The notes under the pieces are model-generated. The model searched no databases. It saw nothing but the letters and a program-made list of their open reading frames with translations, and was not told the DNA's origin. From Micromonospora narathiwatensis (GTDB taxonomy: Bacteria; Actinomycetota; Actinomycetes; Mycobacteriales; Micromonosporaceae): a stretch of DNA of 64,000 nt. A program made the translations under genes and the position numbers. Shown one piece after another: positions 28,672 to 37,304 of the stretch. The stretch covers positions 4,030,001-4,094,000 of the forward strand of contig NZ_LT594324.1 in assembly GCF_900089605.1 (NCBI RefSeq), given 5' to 3'. Within the stretch, counting starts at the first letter, position 1; each line of letters opens with the position of its first letter.

Positions 28672-31056
28672 TCACCGTTGCCGCCCCGACCGGACGCCAC
28701 CGGTCACCACCGCCAGGCCGGAACCGTCGCGTACCGCGGCGAGGTCGCCGTCCGTGTCGGTCCGCAGCACCCGCGCGCCGGCCCGGGTCAGCCGGTCGAT
28801 CAGGCCCGGATTGGGGTGCCCGTAGTCGTTGTCGGCACCCACGGACACCAGAGCGACGGCTGGCCGGACCGCGGCCAGGAACTCCGGATCCTGGTACGCG
28901 GACCCGTGGTGGGCGACCTTCAGCACGTCGGCCCGGACCGCGTCGGGCGGTACGGCGTCCAGTACCGCCCGCTGCTCCTCCGTCTCGGCGTCGCCGGGCA
29001 GCAGGATCCGCACCCCGGCCACAGTGGCCGCCAGCACCAGCGAGTTGTTGTTCGGATCCGACCGACTCCCGTGCAGCGGATACGGCGGCCCGAGCACGGT
29101 CAGCTCCACTCCCCCGGCCCGCCAGGCCCAGCCCACCGGCACGGCGCGCAGCCCGGCGGCGCCGGCCCGCGCGGCGGCGCGTACCTGGGACGCGCCGGAG
29201 GGCGGCTCGGCCAGCTGCGGGGTCACCACGTCCGCCACCCGCCGACCCCGGAACACCCCGGCGATCCCGCCCACGTGGTCGGCGTGGAAGTGGCTGACCA
29301 CCAGCAACGACACCTCGCGTACGCCGAGCCGACGCAGGCACGCGTCGACCCCGGCCGGTTCCGGCCCGGCGTCCACCACCACCGCCCGCCCGGCGGCGAC
29401 CGGCAGCACGACCGCGTCACCCTGCCCCACCGAGCAGGCCACGATCACCCAGCCCGGTGGCGGCCAGCCGGCGGCCAGCAACCGGACGGGGAGCGTACCG
29501 AGCACCACCGCCGCCGTACAGACCGCGACGAGCCGCCGGAGCAGCCGGCGCCGGGCGGCGAGCAGCAGCGCCACGCTGACAGCGGTCAGCAGCAGCGCGC
29601 CGGTCACCCCGCCCGGCCAGGGCAGCGTCCCGGCGGGCAGTCGCGCCCCGTGCCGGGCGACGACCACCAGCCACCAGGCCGGCCAACTGCCCAGCCAGGC
29701 GGCGAACTCCGCACCCGTCGGCCAGACCGGCGAGGCGACGGCCGCGATCACGCCCAGCACGGTGGCGGGCGCGACCGCCGGTGCCACCAGCAGGTTCGCC
29801 GGCACCGCCACCAGGCTCACCGTCCCCGAGAGACCGGCGATCACCGGACCGCAGGCGAGTTGGGCGGCGGCCGGCACCGCCAGCGCCTCGGCCAACCCCG
29901 GCGGTACGCCCCGTCGGCGCAGCGCGTCCCGCCAGCCTGGGGCGAACAGCAGCAGCCCGGCCGTGGCACACACGGAGAGCGTGAACCCCGGGTCCCCGGC
30001 CAGATCGGGGTCGACCAGCACCAGCACGGTCACCGCGGCGGCGAGCGCGGGCAGCGCGGCCCGGGGACGCCCCGCGGCGAGCGCGGCCAGCCCGATCGCC
30101 CCCATCGCGGCGGCACGGACCACGCTCGGGGACGGCCGGACCAGGATGACGAACCCGATCAGGGCGACCACGCAGAGGGCGGCGGCCGTCCAGGGACCGG
30201 CCCGAGCCCAGCGGGCGAGCAGCAGCACCGCGCCGACCACGATCGCCACGTTGGAGCCGGACACCGCGTTCAGGTGGGTCATGCCGGTGGTGCGGAAGTC
30301 CTCCTCCACCGTCGGCGGCAGCCGGCTGGTGTCCCCCACGACCAGGCCGGGCAGCAGGCCACCCTGCTCATCAGGAAGCGGCTCGCAGGCGCGTTGCAGC
30401 CCGGCCCGCAGGACGCCGGCGGCCCGCTGCGGCCACGGCGGCACGCCGTGGCGGGTCGGCGGAGTCGTCACCGAGAGCACCGCGGCGGTCAGGTCCCCGC
30501 CCCGTGGGGCCGACAGCCGTCCCCGGGCGGTCGCCCGCTGCCCCGGCAGCAGCGTCCGCCAGGCCGGATCGGTCGCCAGCACCAGGGCGCGCACCGACCC
30601 GTTCACCCGCTGACCGGTGGAGTCGGTGAGGCGTACCAGGTCGGCGCGGAGGAGCACGCTGCTCGGCCGGCCGGCGGCACCCCGGATCGGGCGCGGATCG
30701 TCCCGGACCACCAGCTCGGCGGTGACCTGGGCACGTTCGTCGACGAGAGCCCGCACCGGGGCGGCGTCGCGCACGGCCACCCGGGCGGCGGTGGCGGTCG
30801 CCCCGCAGACCACCCCGAGCAGCACGGCGACCGCTGTCCAGCCGTACCGACGGGCGGGAGCGGCCGGACGGCCAAGCAGGCCGCCCAGGTGGAGGCCGAG
30901 CACGGCGGCCAGGCCGGCGGCGACGGCGGCGAGCGTGGCCATCGCCGTCGCGCTCTGGTGCAGACCGGCCAGGGCGGCGAGCCAGGCCGCCACGGCCAGC
31001 CCGGCCAGCCGCAGGTCGGGGGCCTCGCGGGGGTGGGTCTCGGTCGCGGGGATCAC
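28672..31056 (-). CDS. comEC: ComEC/Rec2 DNA-uptake channel protein
   Basis: 794 residues. Many hydrophobic segments surround a competence core containing GMTHLNAVSGSNVAIVVG, and a C-terminal metallo-beta-lactamase domain has the metal motif SHFHADHVGGI and KVAHHGS. ComEC moves single-stranded DNA across the membrane in competent bacteria; in actinobacteria natural competence is rarely shown. The GTG start overlaps the comEA stop by 4 nt. Confidence 0.95.
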   Translation of the reverse strand: MIPATETHPREAPDLRLAGLAVAAWLAALAGLHQSATAMATLAAVAAGLAAVLGLHLGGLLGRPAAPARRYGWTAVAVLLGVVCGATATAARVAVRDAAPVRALVDERAQVTAELVVRDDPRPIRGAAGRPSSVLLRADLVRLTDSTGQRVNGSVRALVLATDPAWRTLLPGQRATARGRLSAPRGGDLTAAVLSVTTPPTRHGVPPWPQRAAGVLRAGLQRACEPLPDEQGGLLPGLVVGDTSRLPPTVEEDFRTTGMTHLNAVSGSNVAIVVGAVLLLARWARAGPWTAAALCVVALIGFVILVRPSPSVVRAAAMGAIGLAALAAGRPRAALPALAAAVTVLVLVDPDLAGDPGFTLSVCATAGLLLFAPGWRDALRRRGVPPGLAEALAVPAAAQLACGPVIAGLSGTVSLVAVPANLLVAPAVAPATVLGVIAAVASPVWPTGAEFAAWLGSWPAWWLVVVARHGARLPAGTLPWPGGVTGALLLTAVSVALLLAARRRLLRRLVAVCTAAVVLGTLPVRLLAAGWPPPGWVIVACSVGQGDAVVLPVAAGRAVVVDAGPEPAGVDACLRRLGVREVSLLVVSHFHADHVGGIAGVFRGRRVADVVTPQLAEPPSGASQVRAAARAGAAGLRAVPVGWAWRAGGVELTVLGPPYPLHGSRSDPNNNSLVLAATVAGVRILLPGDAETEEQRAVLDAVPPDAVRADVLKVAHHGSAYQDPEFLAAVRPAVALVSVGADNDYGHPNPGLIDRLTRAGARVLRTDTDGDLAAVRDGSGLAVVTGGVRSGRQR

Positions 31057-31991
31057 ACGGTCACCAGGTCCTTGAGCCGCTCGTACCGGGTGTCGCCGAT
31101 CCCTTCGACCTGGCGGAGGTCGGAGACCGACCGGAACCCGCCGTGACGCTCGCGGTGGTCGAGGATCCGCTGGGCGAGCACCGGGCCGACGCCGGGCAGC
31201 GCGTCGAGCTGGGCCACGGTGGCCGTGTTCAGGTTGACCAGGCCGGCCGGGGCGCCGGCACCCGCCGCCGGGTCGGCCGGGGGCTGCCCGGGTTGGCCCG
31301 GTTGTCCGGCCTGGCCGGGCGGGGCGGCCACGCCGACGAGGATCAGCTCACCGTCGGTGACCTTTCGGGCCGGGTTGAGCAGGGCCACGTCCACGCCGGG
31401 CAGCGCGCCGCCGGCCGCCTCGACGGCGTCGGCGACCCGGGCGCCGGCCGGCAGTCGGACCAGGCCGGGTCGGCGTACCTTGCCGGCGACCGCGACCACC
31501 ACCTCACCGCTCGCTCCGGACGGTGCGGCCGGGGACGGTTGCGTCCCGTCGGATGCGGCGACCGTCGCGACCGGCCGGACCGGCTCGGCCCGCGGCCGGG
31601 ACCGCCAGGCCCAGATCCCGGCGACGAGCACCACGACGGCGGCGACGACGGCCAGCGCCCGGACCCCTCGCCGGCCGGGATCGAAGGCGCCCGGACCGGG
31701 CAGCCGGGACAGTCGGCCGGTGCGCGGCGACTCCTGCTCGGTACCGTCAGCGAGGGCGGCCTCGGCGAGCCCGGTCGCAAGCGGCACCGGAGCGTCCGAC
31801 TCCACCAGCGCGGAGCGCGACGCGGGCGGCACGATCCCGTCGGGCTCGCCCGGCACGGGACGCGGCCCGGCGTCGCGCCGGGGCGTTGCCGGGACCTGAT
31901 CGAAGGTCGGCCGGGCCGGCTCGTGGCGCGATCTCGGCTCGAACAGCCGGGACAGCCGCCGTCGCACCGCGCTCTCCTCGTCGTCTGACAC
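31053..31991 (-). CDS. comEA: ComEA-type helix-hairpin-helix DNA-binding protein
   Basis: 312 residues. A cytoplasmic N-terminal region of about 110 residues, a single transmembrane segment (VRALAVVAAVVVLVAGIWAW), an SLBB-type domain (VVVAVAGKVRRPGLVRLPAG) and a C-terminal pair of helix-hairpin-helix motifs (NLNTATVAQLDALPGVGP) are seen. It should bind incoming double-stranded DNA outside the membrane and pass it to ComEC. A leaderless-type promoter fixes GTG 31991. Confidence 0.93.
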   Translation of the reverse strand: MSDDEESAVRRRLSRLFEPRSRHEPARPTFDQVPATPRRDAGPRPVPGEPDGIVPPASRSALVESDAPVPLATGLAEAALADGTEQESPRTGRLSRLPGPGAFDPGRRGVRALAVVAAVVVLVAGIWAWRSRPRAEPVRPVATVAASDGTQPSPAAPSGASGEVVVAVAGKVRRPGLVRLPAGARVADAVEAAGGALPGVDVALLNPARKVTDGELILVGVAAPPGQAGQPGQPGQPPADPAAGAGAPAGLVNLNTATVAQLDALPGVGPVLAQRILDHRERHGGFRSVSDLRQVEGIGDTRYERLKDLVTV

Positions 31992-31997
31992 GGCGCG

Positions 31998-32003
31998 AGG
32001 CTA
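31998..32003 (-). promoter_or_regulatory. -10 box TAGCCT of a leaderless comEA promoter
   Basis: TAGCCT ends 6 nt before the GTG at 31991; no Shine-Dalgarno sequence. The rest of 32004-32156 shows no gene or clear signal. Confidence 0.5.
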
Positions 32004-32156
32004 GGCCCGACCAGTGGTGGCGCTCAGGTCCGGAGGATCGTCCTGTGTACGGAGCGCGTCCCTGTGGACAAACGCCTGATCATGCCCATGGTGTGCTACG
32101 AGGCGAGGGGGACCGGGCGGAATCGCCGCACCTCGCGGTCAGCCCGGGACGGGAGT

Positions 32157-33356
32157 TCACGCCGACGCGGGAGGTGGCCCGGTGTAGCCGCTGTTCCACC
32201 GGAACCGGTTGCCCGGCTGGGCGTACTCCTCGATGACGTGCGCGATCCAGCCCGCCGTGCGGGCGATCGCGAAGATCACCTCCCCGGCGCCCGGGCCCAT
32301 GCCGGTCGCGTGCGCCAACGCGGCGACGGCGAAGTCGACGTTGGGCAGGGCGCCCCGGCGCGCCGCGGTGGCGATCAGATCGTCGACCGCCCGCCGCAGC
32401 TCGCCCTGGAGCGACAGCTCCGCGACGAGATCCAGGAGGGCCGCTCCACGCGGATCGCCGTCCGGGTACAGCGAATGCCCGAACCCGGGCAGACCGCCGG
32501 TCCGGAGCCATTCGGCGACCACGGCCGGCACTCCTTCCCGCTGCGCCGCCTCGATCATCCGGTAGACACCGGCGCCGACGGCTCCGTGCATCGGCCCATC
32601 CAATGCGCCGAGGCCCGCCAGCACCGCCGCGTAGGGATTCGCCCGGGTCGAGGCCGCCACCCGTACGGCGATCGTCGAGGCGGCCAGGTCATGATCGGCG
32701 AGGAGGACGAGTGCGGCGTTGAGCGCCCGGAGCCCCGCCGCGGACGCCGGCAGGTCGGTCAACCGCAGCCACAGGCGGGCCGCCAGGCCGTCGTCCCGGG
32801 CCGCCTCGCCGGCGGGCGGCAGGGCGTCGACCATGGTGGACAGCAGCGCGGGCGCGAGCGCCGTGACGGTGGCGGGTGCCAGGTCGAAGCGCAGCGGGTC
32901 CATCGCGGCCGCGACGGCGACGACCACCGGCAGTCGGTCGAAGAGCCGGGCCTGGGCCGGCAGGTGATCGCTCGCCCGCCTCGCCCGCTCGATGGACTCC
33001 GCGGACGCCGCGAAAGGCTCCGCGTGCCGCTCGCCCGTCCAGAGCCACCGCGCGATCTCCTCGAACGGTGTCACCGGCGCGAGCCTGGCAGCGTCCAGTC
33101 CCCGGTAGTGGAGCCGCCCGTACGCGATCAGCGTGGTGGCGGTCCGCATCGCCGGCGCGGCGTCGCGTGCCGGCCGGGTCGCCTGGGTACGGGCCGCCAG
33201 CCGCTCGACGTCGGCCAGCCGGAAGCGACTGATCCGCTCGCCGGGAACCTTGACTCTGTCAAGCAACCCTCGGCTGACGTAGGCGTAGATCGTCTCCGGT
33301 TTGATACGCAGGCGATGCGCCACCTCGGTGGTCGTCAGCAGTTGCTCCTCGGACAT
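32157..33356 (-). CDS. citrate synthase-family protein with N-terminal excisionase-like HTH
   Basis: 399 residues. Residues 5-55 form an HTH_17-type DNA-binding domain (LLTTTEVAHRLRIKPETIYA...SRFRLADVERLAAR). The rest is citrate-synthase fold, with DGPMHGAVGAG, GFGHSLYPDGDPRG and LPNVDFAVAAL providing the conserved catalytic His and Asp region. Either a DNA-regulated enzyme or a regulator using the enzyme fold to sense metabolites is possible. It is divergent from a second citrate synthase with 68 bases between the chosen starts. The role of the HTH is inference. Confidence 0.88.
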   Translation of the reverse strand: MSEEQLLTTTEVAHRLRIKPETIYAYVSRGLLDRVKVPGERISRFRLADVERLAARTQATRPARDAAPAMRTATTLIAYGRLHYRGLDAARLAPVTPFEEIARWLWTGERHAEPFAASAESIERARRASDHLPAQARLFDRLPVVVAVAAAMDPLRFDLAPATVTALAPALLSTMVDALPPAGEAARDDGLAARLWLRLTDLPASAAGLRALNAALVLLADHDLAASTIAVRVAASTRANPYAAVLAGLGALDGPMHGAVGAGVYRMIEAAQREGVPAVVAEWLRTGGLPGFGHSLYPDGDPRGAALLDLVAELSLQGELRRAVDDLIATAARRGALPNVDFAVAALAHATGMGPGAGEVIFAIARTAGWIAHVIEEYAQPGNRFRWNSGYTGPPPASA

Positions 33357-33370
33357 GTGGCCATGCTCTC

Positions 33371-33393
33371 ATGTTGACTGGATCAATGTTGAC
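33371..33393. promoter_or_regulatory. direct repeat ATGTTGAC-N7-ATGTTGAC between the citrate synthases
   Basis: Two identical 8-mers at 33371-33378 and 33386-33393, 15 bp apart start to start, with imperfect dyads TTGA-N5-TCAA and TGGATCAA-TG-TTGACCA overlapping them. A plausible operator for the HTH-citrate synthase encoded alongside. Confidence 0.45.
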
Positions 33394-33424
33394 CACCCCC
33401 GTCCGGCGGCGGAACGCTGCCGGC

Positions 33425-34612
33425 ATGGCTCACACCATCACCGCTCCCCGGGGGCTCGCCGGCGTCGTCGTCACCGACACCACCATCGGCCGCGTCCGCG
33501 GCCGCGAGGGCTTCTACCACTACCGGCAGTACTCCGCGATCGAACTGGCCGAGCGCCGCACCCTGGAGGACGTCTGGGCGCTGCTGATCGACGGCGCCCT
33601 GCCGGACGATGCCAAACCGCTCCAGCGGGAGATCGCCCCGCTGCGCCACATCCCGCCCGCCGTGGCCGCCGCGCTGCCCGGTATCGCGGCGGCCTCCGGG
33701 TCGCAGGACCCGATGGGCGGGCTGCGCGCCGCGCTGGCCGTCGCCGGCCTCGCCGCCGGAGCCCGCCCGCTGTACGACACGTCGCCGGCGCAGCGGCGGG
33801 CGCACGCCATGGCACTCTGCGCCCTCACGCCCAGCCTGCTGGCGGCGTTGTACCGCCTGCGCGCCGGCCTGGCGCCGATCGAGTCGCGCGACGACCTGTC
33901 ACACGCGGCGAACTACCTCTACATGATCACCGGCGAGGAGCCGTCCCAACCCCACGCCCGGGCGATCGAGCGCTACCTCATCGCGACCGTGGATCACGGC
34001 TTCAACGCGTCAACCTTCACCGCCCGCGTCATCGCCTCCACCGGCGCCGACATCTACGCCTGCGTCGGCGGGGCGCTCGGCGCGCTCTCCGGCCCCCTGC
34101 ACGGCGGAGCCCCCAGCCGGGCCCTCGACACCCTCGACGCCATCGGTTCGATCGACCGGGCCGGCTCGTGGCTGCGCTCGCGCATTCTGAACGGCGAGCG
34201 GATCATGGGGTTCGGGCACCCGATCTACCGCACGGAGGACCCGCGGTCCCGCATGCTCAAGGGGATCGCCCAGGACCTCGGCGGGGAGTTGGTGGACTTC
34301 GCCGTGGCCGTCGAGGAGCGGGTCCTGTCGTTGCTCGCGGAGCTGAAGCCCGGCCGGGAACTGCACACCAACGTGGAGTACTACGCCGGCGTCGTGATGC
34401 ACCTGTGCGGGTTGCCTCGGGAGATGTTCACCCCGACCTTCGCCACCAGCCGGGTCATCGGATGGTGCGCGAACGTGCTGGAACAGGCCGAGGACCCGAA
34501 GATCATCCGACCGGACTCGCGATACGTCGGCCCGCGCCCGCCCCAACCGCTGCCCGGAGAGCGGGCAGCCCCCATCGCGGGCGGCGGGCGTCCTTTGCTC
34601 GCGGAGAGCTGA
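33425..34612 (+). CDS. citrate synthase / 2-methylcitrate synthase family protein
   Basis: 395 residues from ATG 33425; an upstream frame with MLTGSMLTTP is open to 33371 but overlaps the presumed operator. The family start GLAGVVVTDTTIGRVRG...FYHYRQYSA, the His motif SGPLHGGAPSRAL and GFGHPIYRTEDPR are present. The usual catalytic Asp of NVDF is Glu here (NVEYYAGVVMH), a substitution I recall as typical of this actinobacterial subgroup. It condenses acetyl- or propionyl-CoA with oxaloacetate. It is divergent from the HTH-fused paralogue. Confidence 0.9.
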   Translation: MAHTITAPRGLAGVVVTDTTIGRVRGREGFYHYRQYSAIELAERRTLEDVWALLIDGALPDDAKPLQREIAPLRHIPPAVAAALPGIAAASGSQDPMGGLRAALAVAGLAAGARPLYDTSPAQRRAHAMALCALTPSLLAALYRLRAGLAPIESRDDLSHAANYLYMITGEEPSQPHARAIERYLIATVDHGFNASTFTARVIASTGADIYACVGGALGALSGPLHGGAPSRALDTLDAIGSIDRAGSWLRSRILNGERIMGFGHPIYRTEDPRSRMLKGIAQDLGGELVDFAVAVEERVLSLLAELKPGRELHTNVEYYAGVVMHLCGLPREMFTPTFATSRVIGWCANVLEQAEDPKIIRPDSRYVGPRPPQPLPGERAAPIAGGGRPLLAES

Positions 34613-34709
34613 CGGCGGCCGGCAACCGGCAGAGCCGGCGTACTGGTGAAGCCACCGGGCATGCCGAGCGTCGCCGTGCTGGTGGCGGTGCCGCTGGTGG
34701 CCACCGGCC

Positions 34710-34841
34710 GCCGTGCCCGGGCAGGTCGACCGCGGCCGCCGGGAACTCGGCGGCGAGCGCGGCCAGTTGCGGCCGCCACCGGCCCCGCGCGAGGCGGGTG
34801 CCGTGGACGAGCACGATCGGTGGCCGGTCCACCGTGCTCAC
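34710..34841 (-). pseudogene. truncated alpha/beta hydrolase (N-terminal remnant)
   Basis: GTG 34841 overlaps the SDR stop by 4 nt and starts a normal alpha/beta-hydrolase N-terminus: PPIVLVHGTRLARGRW and AAVDLPGHG, 44 residues. After LPGHG the frame turns into Pro/Arg-rich sequence without homology and runs into the citrate synthase 3' end; no nucleophile Ser elbow, Asp or His follows. The break is near 34710. The 3' part was probably lost in the rearrangement that placed the citrate synthase pair here. 34613-34709 contains nothing else recognisable. Confidence 0.7.
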
Positions 34842-35605
34842 CTCGCCTCGGGGTCGAGGCCGAGGGCCGCCCGGCCGCCGTCCACCGGCAGGGTCACCCC
34901 GTTGACGAAGCTGGCCTGCGCCGACAACAGGAACGCCACCACCTCGGCCACCTCCCCGGTACGCCCGATCCGGCCCAACGGGTGCAGTCGAGCCAGCTCC
35001 GCGGTGATCCACTCCGCCTCGGCCGGTTCCCGTCCGGCGAGGAAGGCGGCGTGCCGCTCGGTGTGGATCGAGCCGAGCGTGACCGCGTTGGTCCGTACGC
35101 CCCGGCCGGCGTACTCGACGGCGAGGGAGCGGGTGAGCCCCTCGACGGCGGCCTTCGCCGTGGCGTACGGCAGCGCGCCGGGCACCGCCCGGGCGGCCTG
35201 GTGGGAGGAGATGTTGACGATCGCGCCGCCGGTACCGGCGGCCAGGAACCGGCGTACGGCGACGCCGGCGCCGACCACGGCGGGGCGCAGGTTACGGGCG
35301 ATCAGGTCGAACACCTCGCCCGGGGGCGCGGTGTGCAGGGCGGCGTCCCGGAACACGGCGGCGTTGTTGACCCAGCCGGCCAGCGGGGCGGCCGACTCGG
35401 CCAGGTCACCGGCTTGCCCGGCGACCTGCTCGTCGGCGGCGTCACCCACCACGGGCCGCAGCCGGCCGGCGGCGGGATGATCGGCCAGCCAGCGCAGCGC
35501 CGCCGGGTCCCGCTCGATCACCACCACTGTGTCCCCGCCGACGGCGAGACGTTCCACGATGGCCCGCCCGACGCCCCGCCCCCCACCGGTCACCACGTAC
35601 GACAC
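34838..35605 (-). CDS. SDR-family oxidoreductase
   Basis: 255 residues from GTG 35605, which follows GGGAG. TGGGRGVGRA is the NAD(P) motif and WVNNAAVF the NNAG motif, with active-site Ser in VNISSHQ and YATAKAA (Tyr-x3-Lys). PVDGG near the C-terminus is typical of FabG-like members. Its stop overlaps the start of the hydrolase remnant, so an SDR-hydrolase operon existed before the truncation. Substrate unknown. Confidence 0.88.
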   Translation of the reverse strand: MSYVVTGGGRGVGRAIVERLAVGGDTVVVIERDPAALRWLADHPAAGRLRPVVGDAADEQVAGQAGDLAESAAPLAGWVNNAAVFRDAALHTAPPGEVFDLIARNLRPAVVGAGVAVRRFLAAGTGGAIVNISSHQAARAVPGALPYATAKAAVEGLTRSLAVEYAGRGVRTNAVTLGSIHTERHAAFLAGREPAEAEWITAELARLHPLGRIGRTGEVAEVVAFLLSAQASFVNGVTLPVDGGRAALGLDPEAR

Positions 35606-35713
35606 GACGTCATTCTCCCGCCGGATGACCACGCGCGCCGCCCTGCCCGGCGTTGCCCGAGCCACATCGGCGAAACGGCGGGATCCGGCCGCACCGGATA
35701 CCGCCAGATCGCC

Positions 35714-35765
35714 GACCCACCCAGCCGACCCACCCAGCCGACCCACCCAGCCGACCCACCCCGCC
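35714..35765. repeat. four tandem 13-bp repeats gacccacccagcc (G-rich on reverse strand)
   Basis: Units at 35714-35726, 35727-35739, 35740-35752 and 35753-35765; the last has one mismatch. They lie between the SDR start and the degV stop, 10 bases from the latter. On the reverse strand each unit reads GGCTGGGTGGGTC, giving runs of GGG suited to G-quadruplex formation. Confidence 0.92.
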
Positions 35766-35774
35766 GGCCCGCGC

Positions 35775-36626
35775 TCACGCTGGACGGCGGTGGATCACCA
35801 CGCAGGCCAGGCCGGGGCCGGCGTGCGCCGCCACCACCGCGCCGGCCTCGGTGACGTACGTGTCGTGCAGGCGGTCGCCGAGCCGCTCGGTCAGCGCCGT
35901 CACCAACTGCTCGGCGCGCTGCGGGGCGTCGAGGTGGTGCACGGCCAGGTCCGCCTCGGCGTCGCCGGCCGCCTCGACCGCCAGGTCGACCAGGCGCGCC
36001 AGCCCCCGGCCGGCGGTACGGACCTTGTCCCGGACCACGATCGCGCCGTCGGGCATGTGCAGGATCGGCTTCACCGACAGGGCGGTGCCGAGCAGCGCCT
36101 CGGCAGCGTTGATCCGGCCGCCCCGACGAAGGAACTCCAGGGTGTCGACGTAGAAGAAGATGGTGGTCCGGGCGACGGCGTCGACCGCCGCCTGGCGTAC
36201 CCCGGGGAGGTCCGCGCCGTCGGCGGCGGCCGCCGCGGCGGCCAGGACCGGAAAGCCCAGGCCCATCCCGGTGGAGCGGCTGTCGACCACGCTGACCCGG
36301 TCGCCGACCTCGGCGGCGGCCAGCCGGGCCGCCTCCACCGTGCCGGAGAGTTCGGCCGACAGGTGTACCGAGACCACCGCGTCGGCGCCCCCGGCGAGCA
36401 GCGCCCGATACACCTGCGCGAACTGCTCGGGTGCGGGCCGGGAGGTGCTGGTCGCGACCCGCCGGCCACCGAGGGCCCGGACGGCGTCCTCGGGGAAGAC
36501 CTCGACCCCTTCCAGCCCTTCCACGCCGTTGAGCACCACGGTGAGCGGGACGACCGTGAGCCGGTGCGCGCGCACCGACTCGGGCGGAAGATAGGCGGTG
36601 GAGTCGGTGACGACCGCGACGGGCAT
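35775..36626 (-). CDS. DegV-family fatty acid-binding protein
   Basis: 283 residues. The N-terminal VVTDSTAYLPPE and the GMGLGFPV and NAAEALLGTALSVKPILHM blocks mark DegV, two alpha/beta domains that bind a fatty acyl chain (FakB in Firmicutes presents fatty acid to the FakA kinase). The ATG at 36626 is chosen since TAGCGT lies 7 nt before it; a GTG at 36635 overlaps that box. In M. tuberculosis a degV homologue is also near gpgP-rsfS-nadD. Confidence 0.92.
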   Translation of the reverse strand: MPVAVVTDSTAYLPPESVRAHRLTVVPLTVVLNGVEGLEGVEVFPEDAVRALGGRRVATSTSRPAPEQFAQVYRALLAGGADAVVSVHLSAELSGTVEAARLAAAEVGDRVSVVDSRSTGMGLGFPVLAAAAAAADGADLPGVRQAAVDAVARTTIFFYVDTLEFLRRGGRINAAEALLGTALSVKPILHMPDGAIVVRDKVRTAGRGLARLVDLAVEAAGDAEADLAVHHLDAPQRAEQLVTALTERLGDRLHDTYVTEAGAVVAAHAGPGLACVVIHRRPA

Positions 36627-36633
36627 GTCCGGC

Positions 36634-36639
36634 ACGCTA
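36634..36639 (-). promoter_or_regulatory. -10 box TAGCGT of a leaderless promoter (degV)
   Basis: TAGCGT ends 7 nt before the ATG at 36626, with no Shine-Dalgarno sequence. It decides between the two possible degV starts. Confidence 0.55.
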
Positions 36640-36674
36640 GCCGATGCCGCGACGACCCGCTCGGGCCGGAGGGC

Positions 36675-37304
36675 TCAGACCGCGTCGGCCTGCGCCGGCA
36701 GCGTGATCAGCCCGACGTTGTGGGCCCGCAGGTGCCAGCCCCGGACGTCGTCGTGGCGCAGCTCAGTCCAGTGGCAGTTGGCCAACGAACCGACGGCCCG
36801 CAGCACCGCGTGGCCCCAGCCGAGCAGATGACCGACGCCCTGCCGGGCGCCACCACCGTGGGTGGCCACCACGACCGTGCCGCCGACGGCCAGGTCGGCC
36901 GCGTCCTGGAACGCGGCGCCGAGGCGCTTGCCCAGGTCGTCGAGGGTCTCGATGCCGGCGCCCGGATCGGGGTCGCCGGCGCGCCAGCGCGCGTACTCAT
37001 CGGGGAAGCGCTCGGCGACCTCGGTGAGGTCGAGGCCCTGCCACTGGCCGAAGTGGCGCTCGCGGAGCCGGGCGTCGGCGCGTACCGGCAACCCGGTCAG
37101 CGCGGCGAGGGCGGCGGCCGTGTCGGCGGCCCGGCGCAGGTCGCTGGCGACGATGGCATCCGGGCGCAGCGCGGCCAGCGCGGGCGCGGCGGCCCGCGCC
37201 TGTTCACGACCGAGGTCGTTCAGCGGTACGTCGGTCTGCCCCTGGACGCGGCCGGTGGCGTTCCAGTCGGTGTTGCCGTGCCGCCAGATGATCAGGCGGG
37301 TCAT
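36675..37304 (-). CDS. histidine phosphatase (GpgP-like, glucosyl-3-phosphoglycerate phosphatase)
   Basis: 209 residues. RHGNTDWN contains the phospho-accepting His, SDLRRAADTA supplies an Arg and ATHGGGAR the second His. The branch-wide function is phosphomonoester hydrolysis. The neighbour order nadD-rsfS-phosphatase matches M. tuberculosis Rv2421c-Rv2420c-Rv2419c, where the third gene is GpgP of methylglucose lipopolysaccharide synthesis. The specific function is inference from synteny. The ATG overlaps the rsfS stop by 4 nt. Confidence 0.88.
   Translation of the reverse strand: MTRLIIWRHGNTDWNATGRVQGQTDVPLNDLGREQARAAAPALAALRPDAIVASDLRRAADTAAALAALTGLPVRADARLRERHFGQWQGLDLTEVAERFPDEYARWRAGDPDPGAGIETLDDLGKRLGAAFQDAADLAVGGTVVVATHGGGARQGVGHLLGWGHAVLRAVGSLANCHWTELRHDDVRGWHLRAHNVGLITLPAQADAV

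Noticed and set aside
35714..35765. Possible CRISPR array
   Set aside because: Units are 13 bp and directly adjacent with no spacers; no cas genes in the window.
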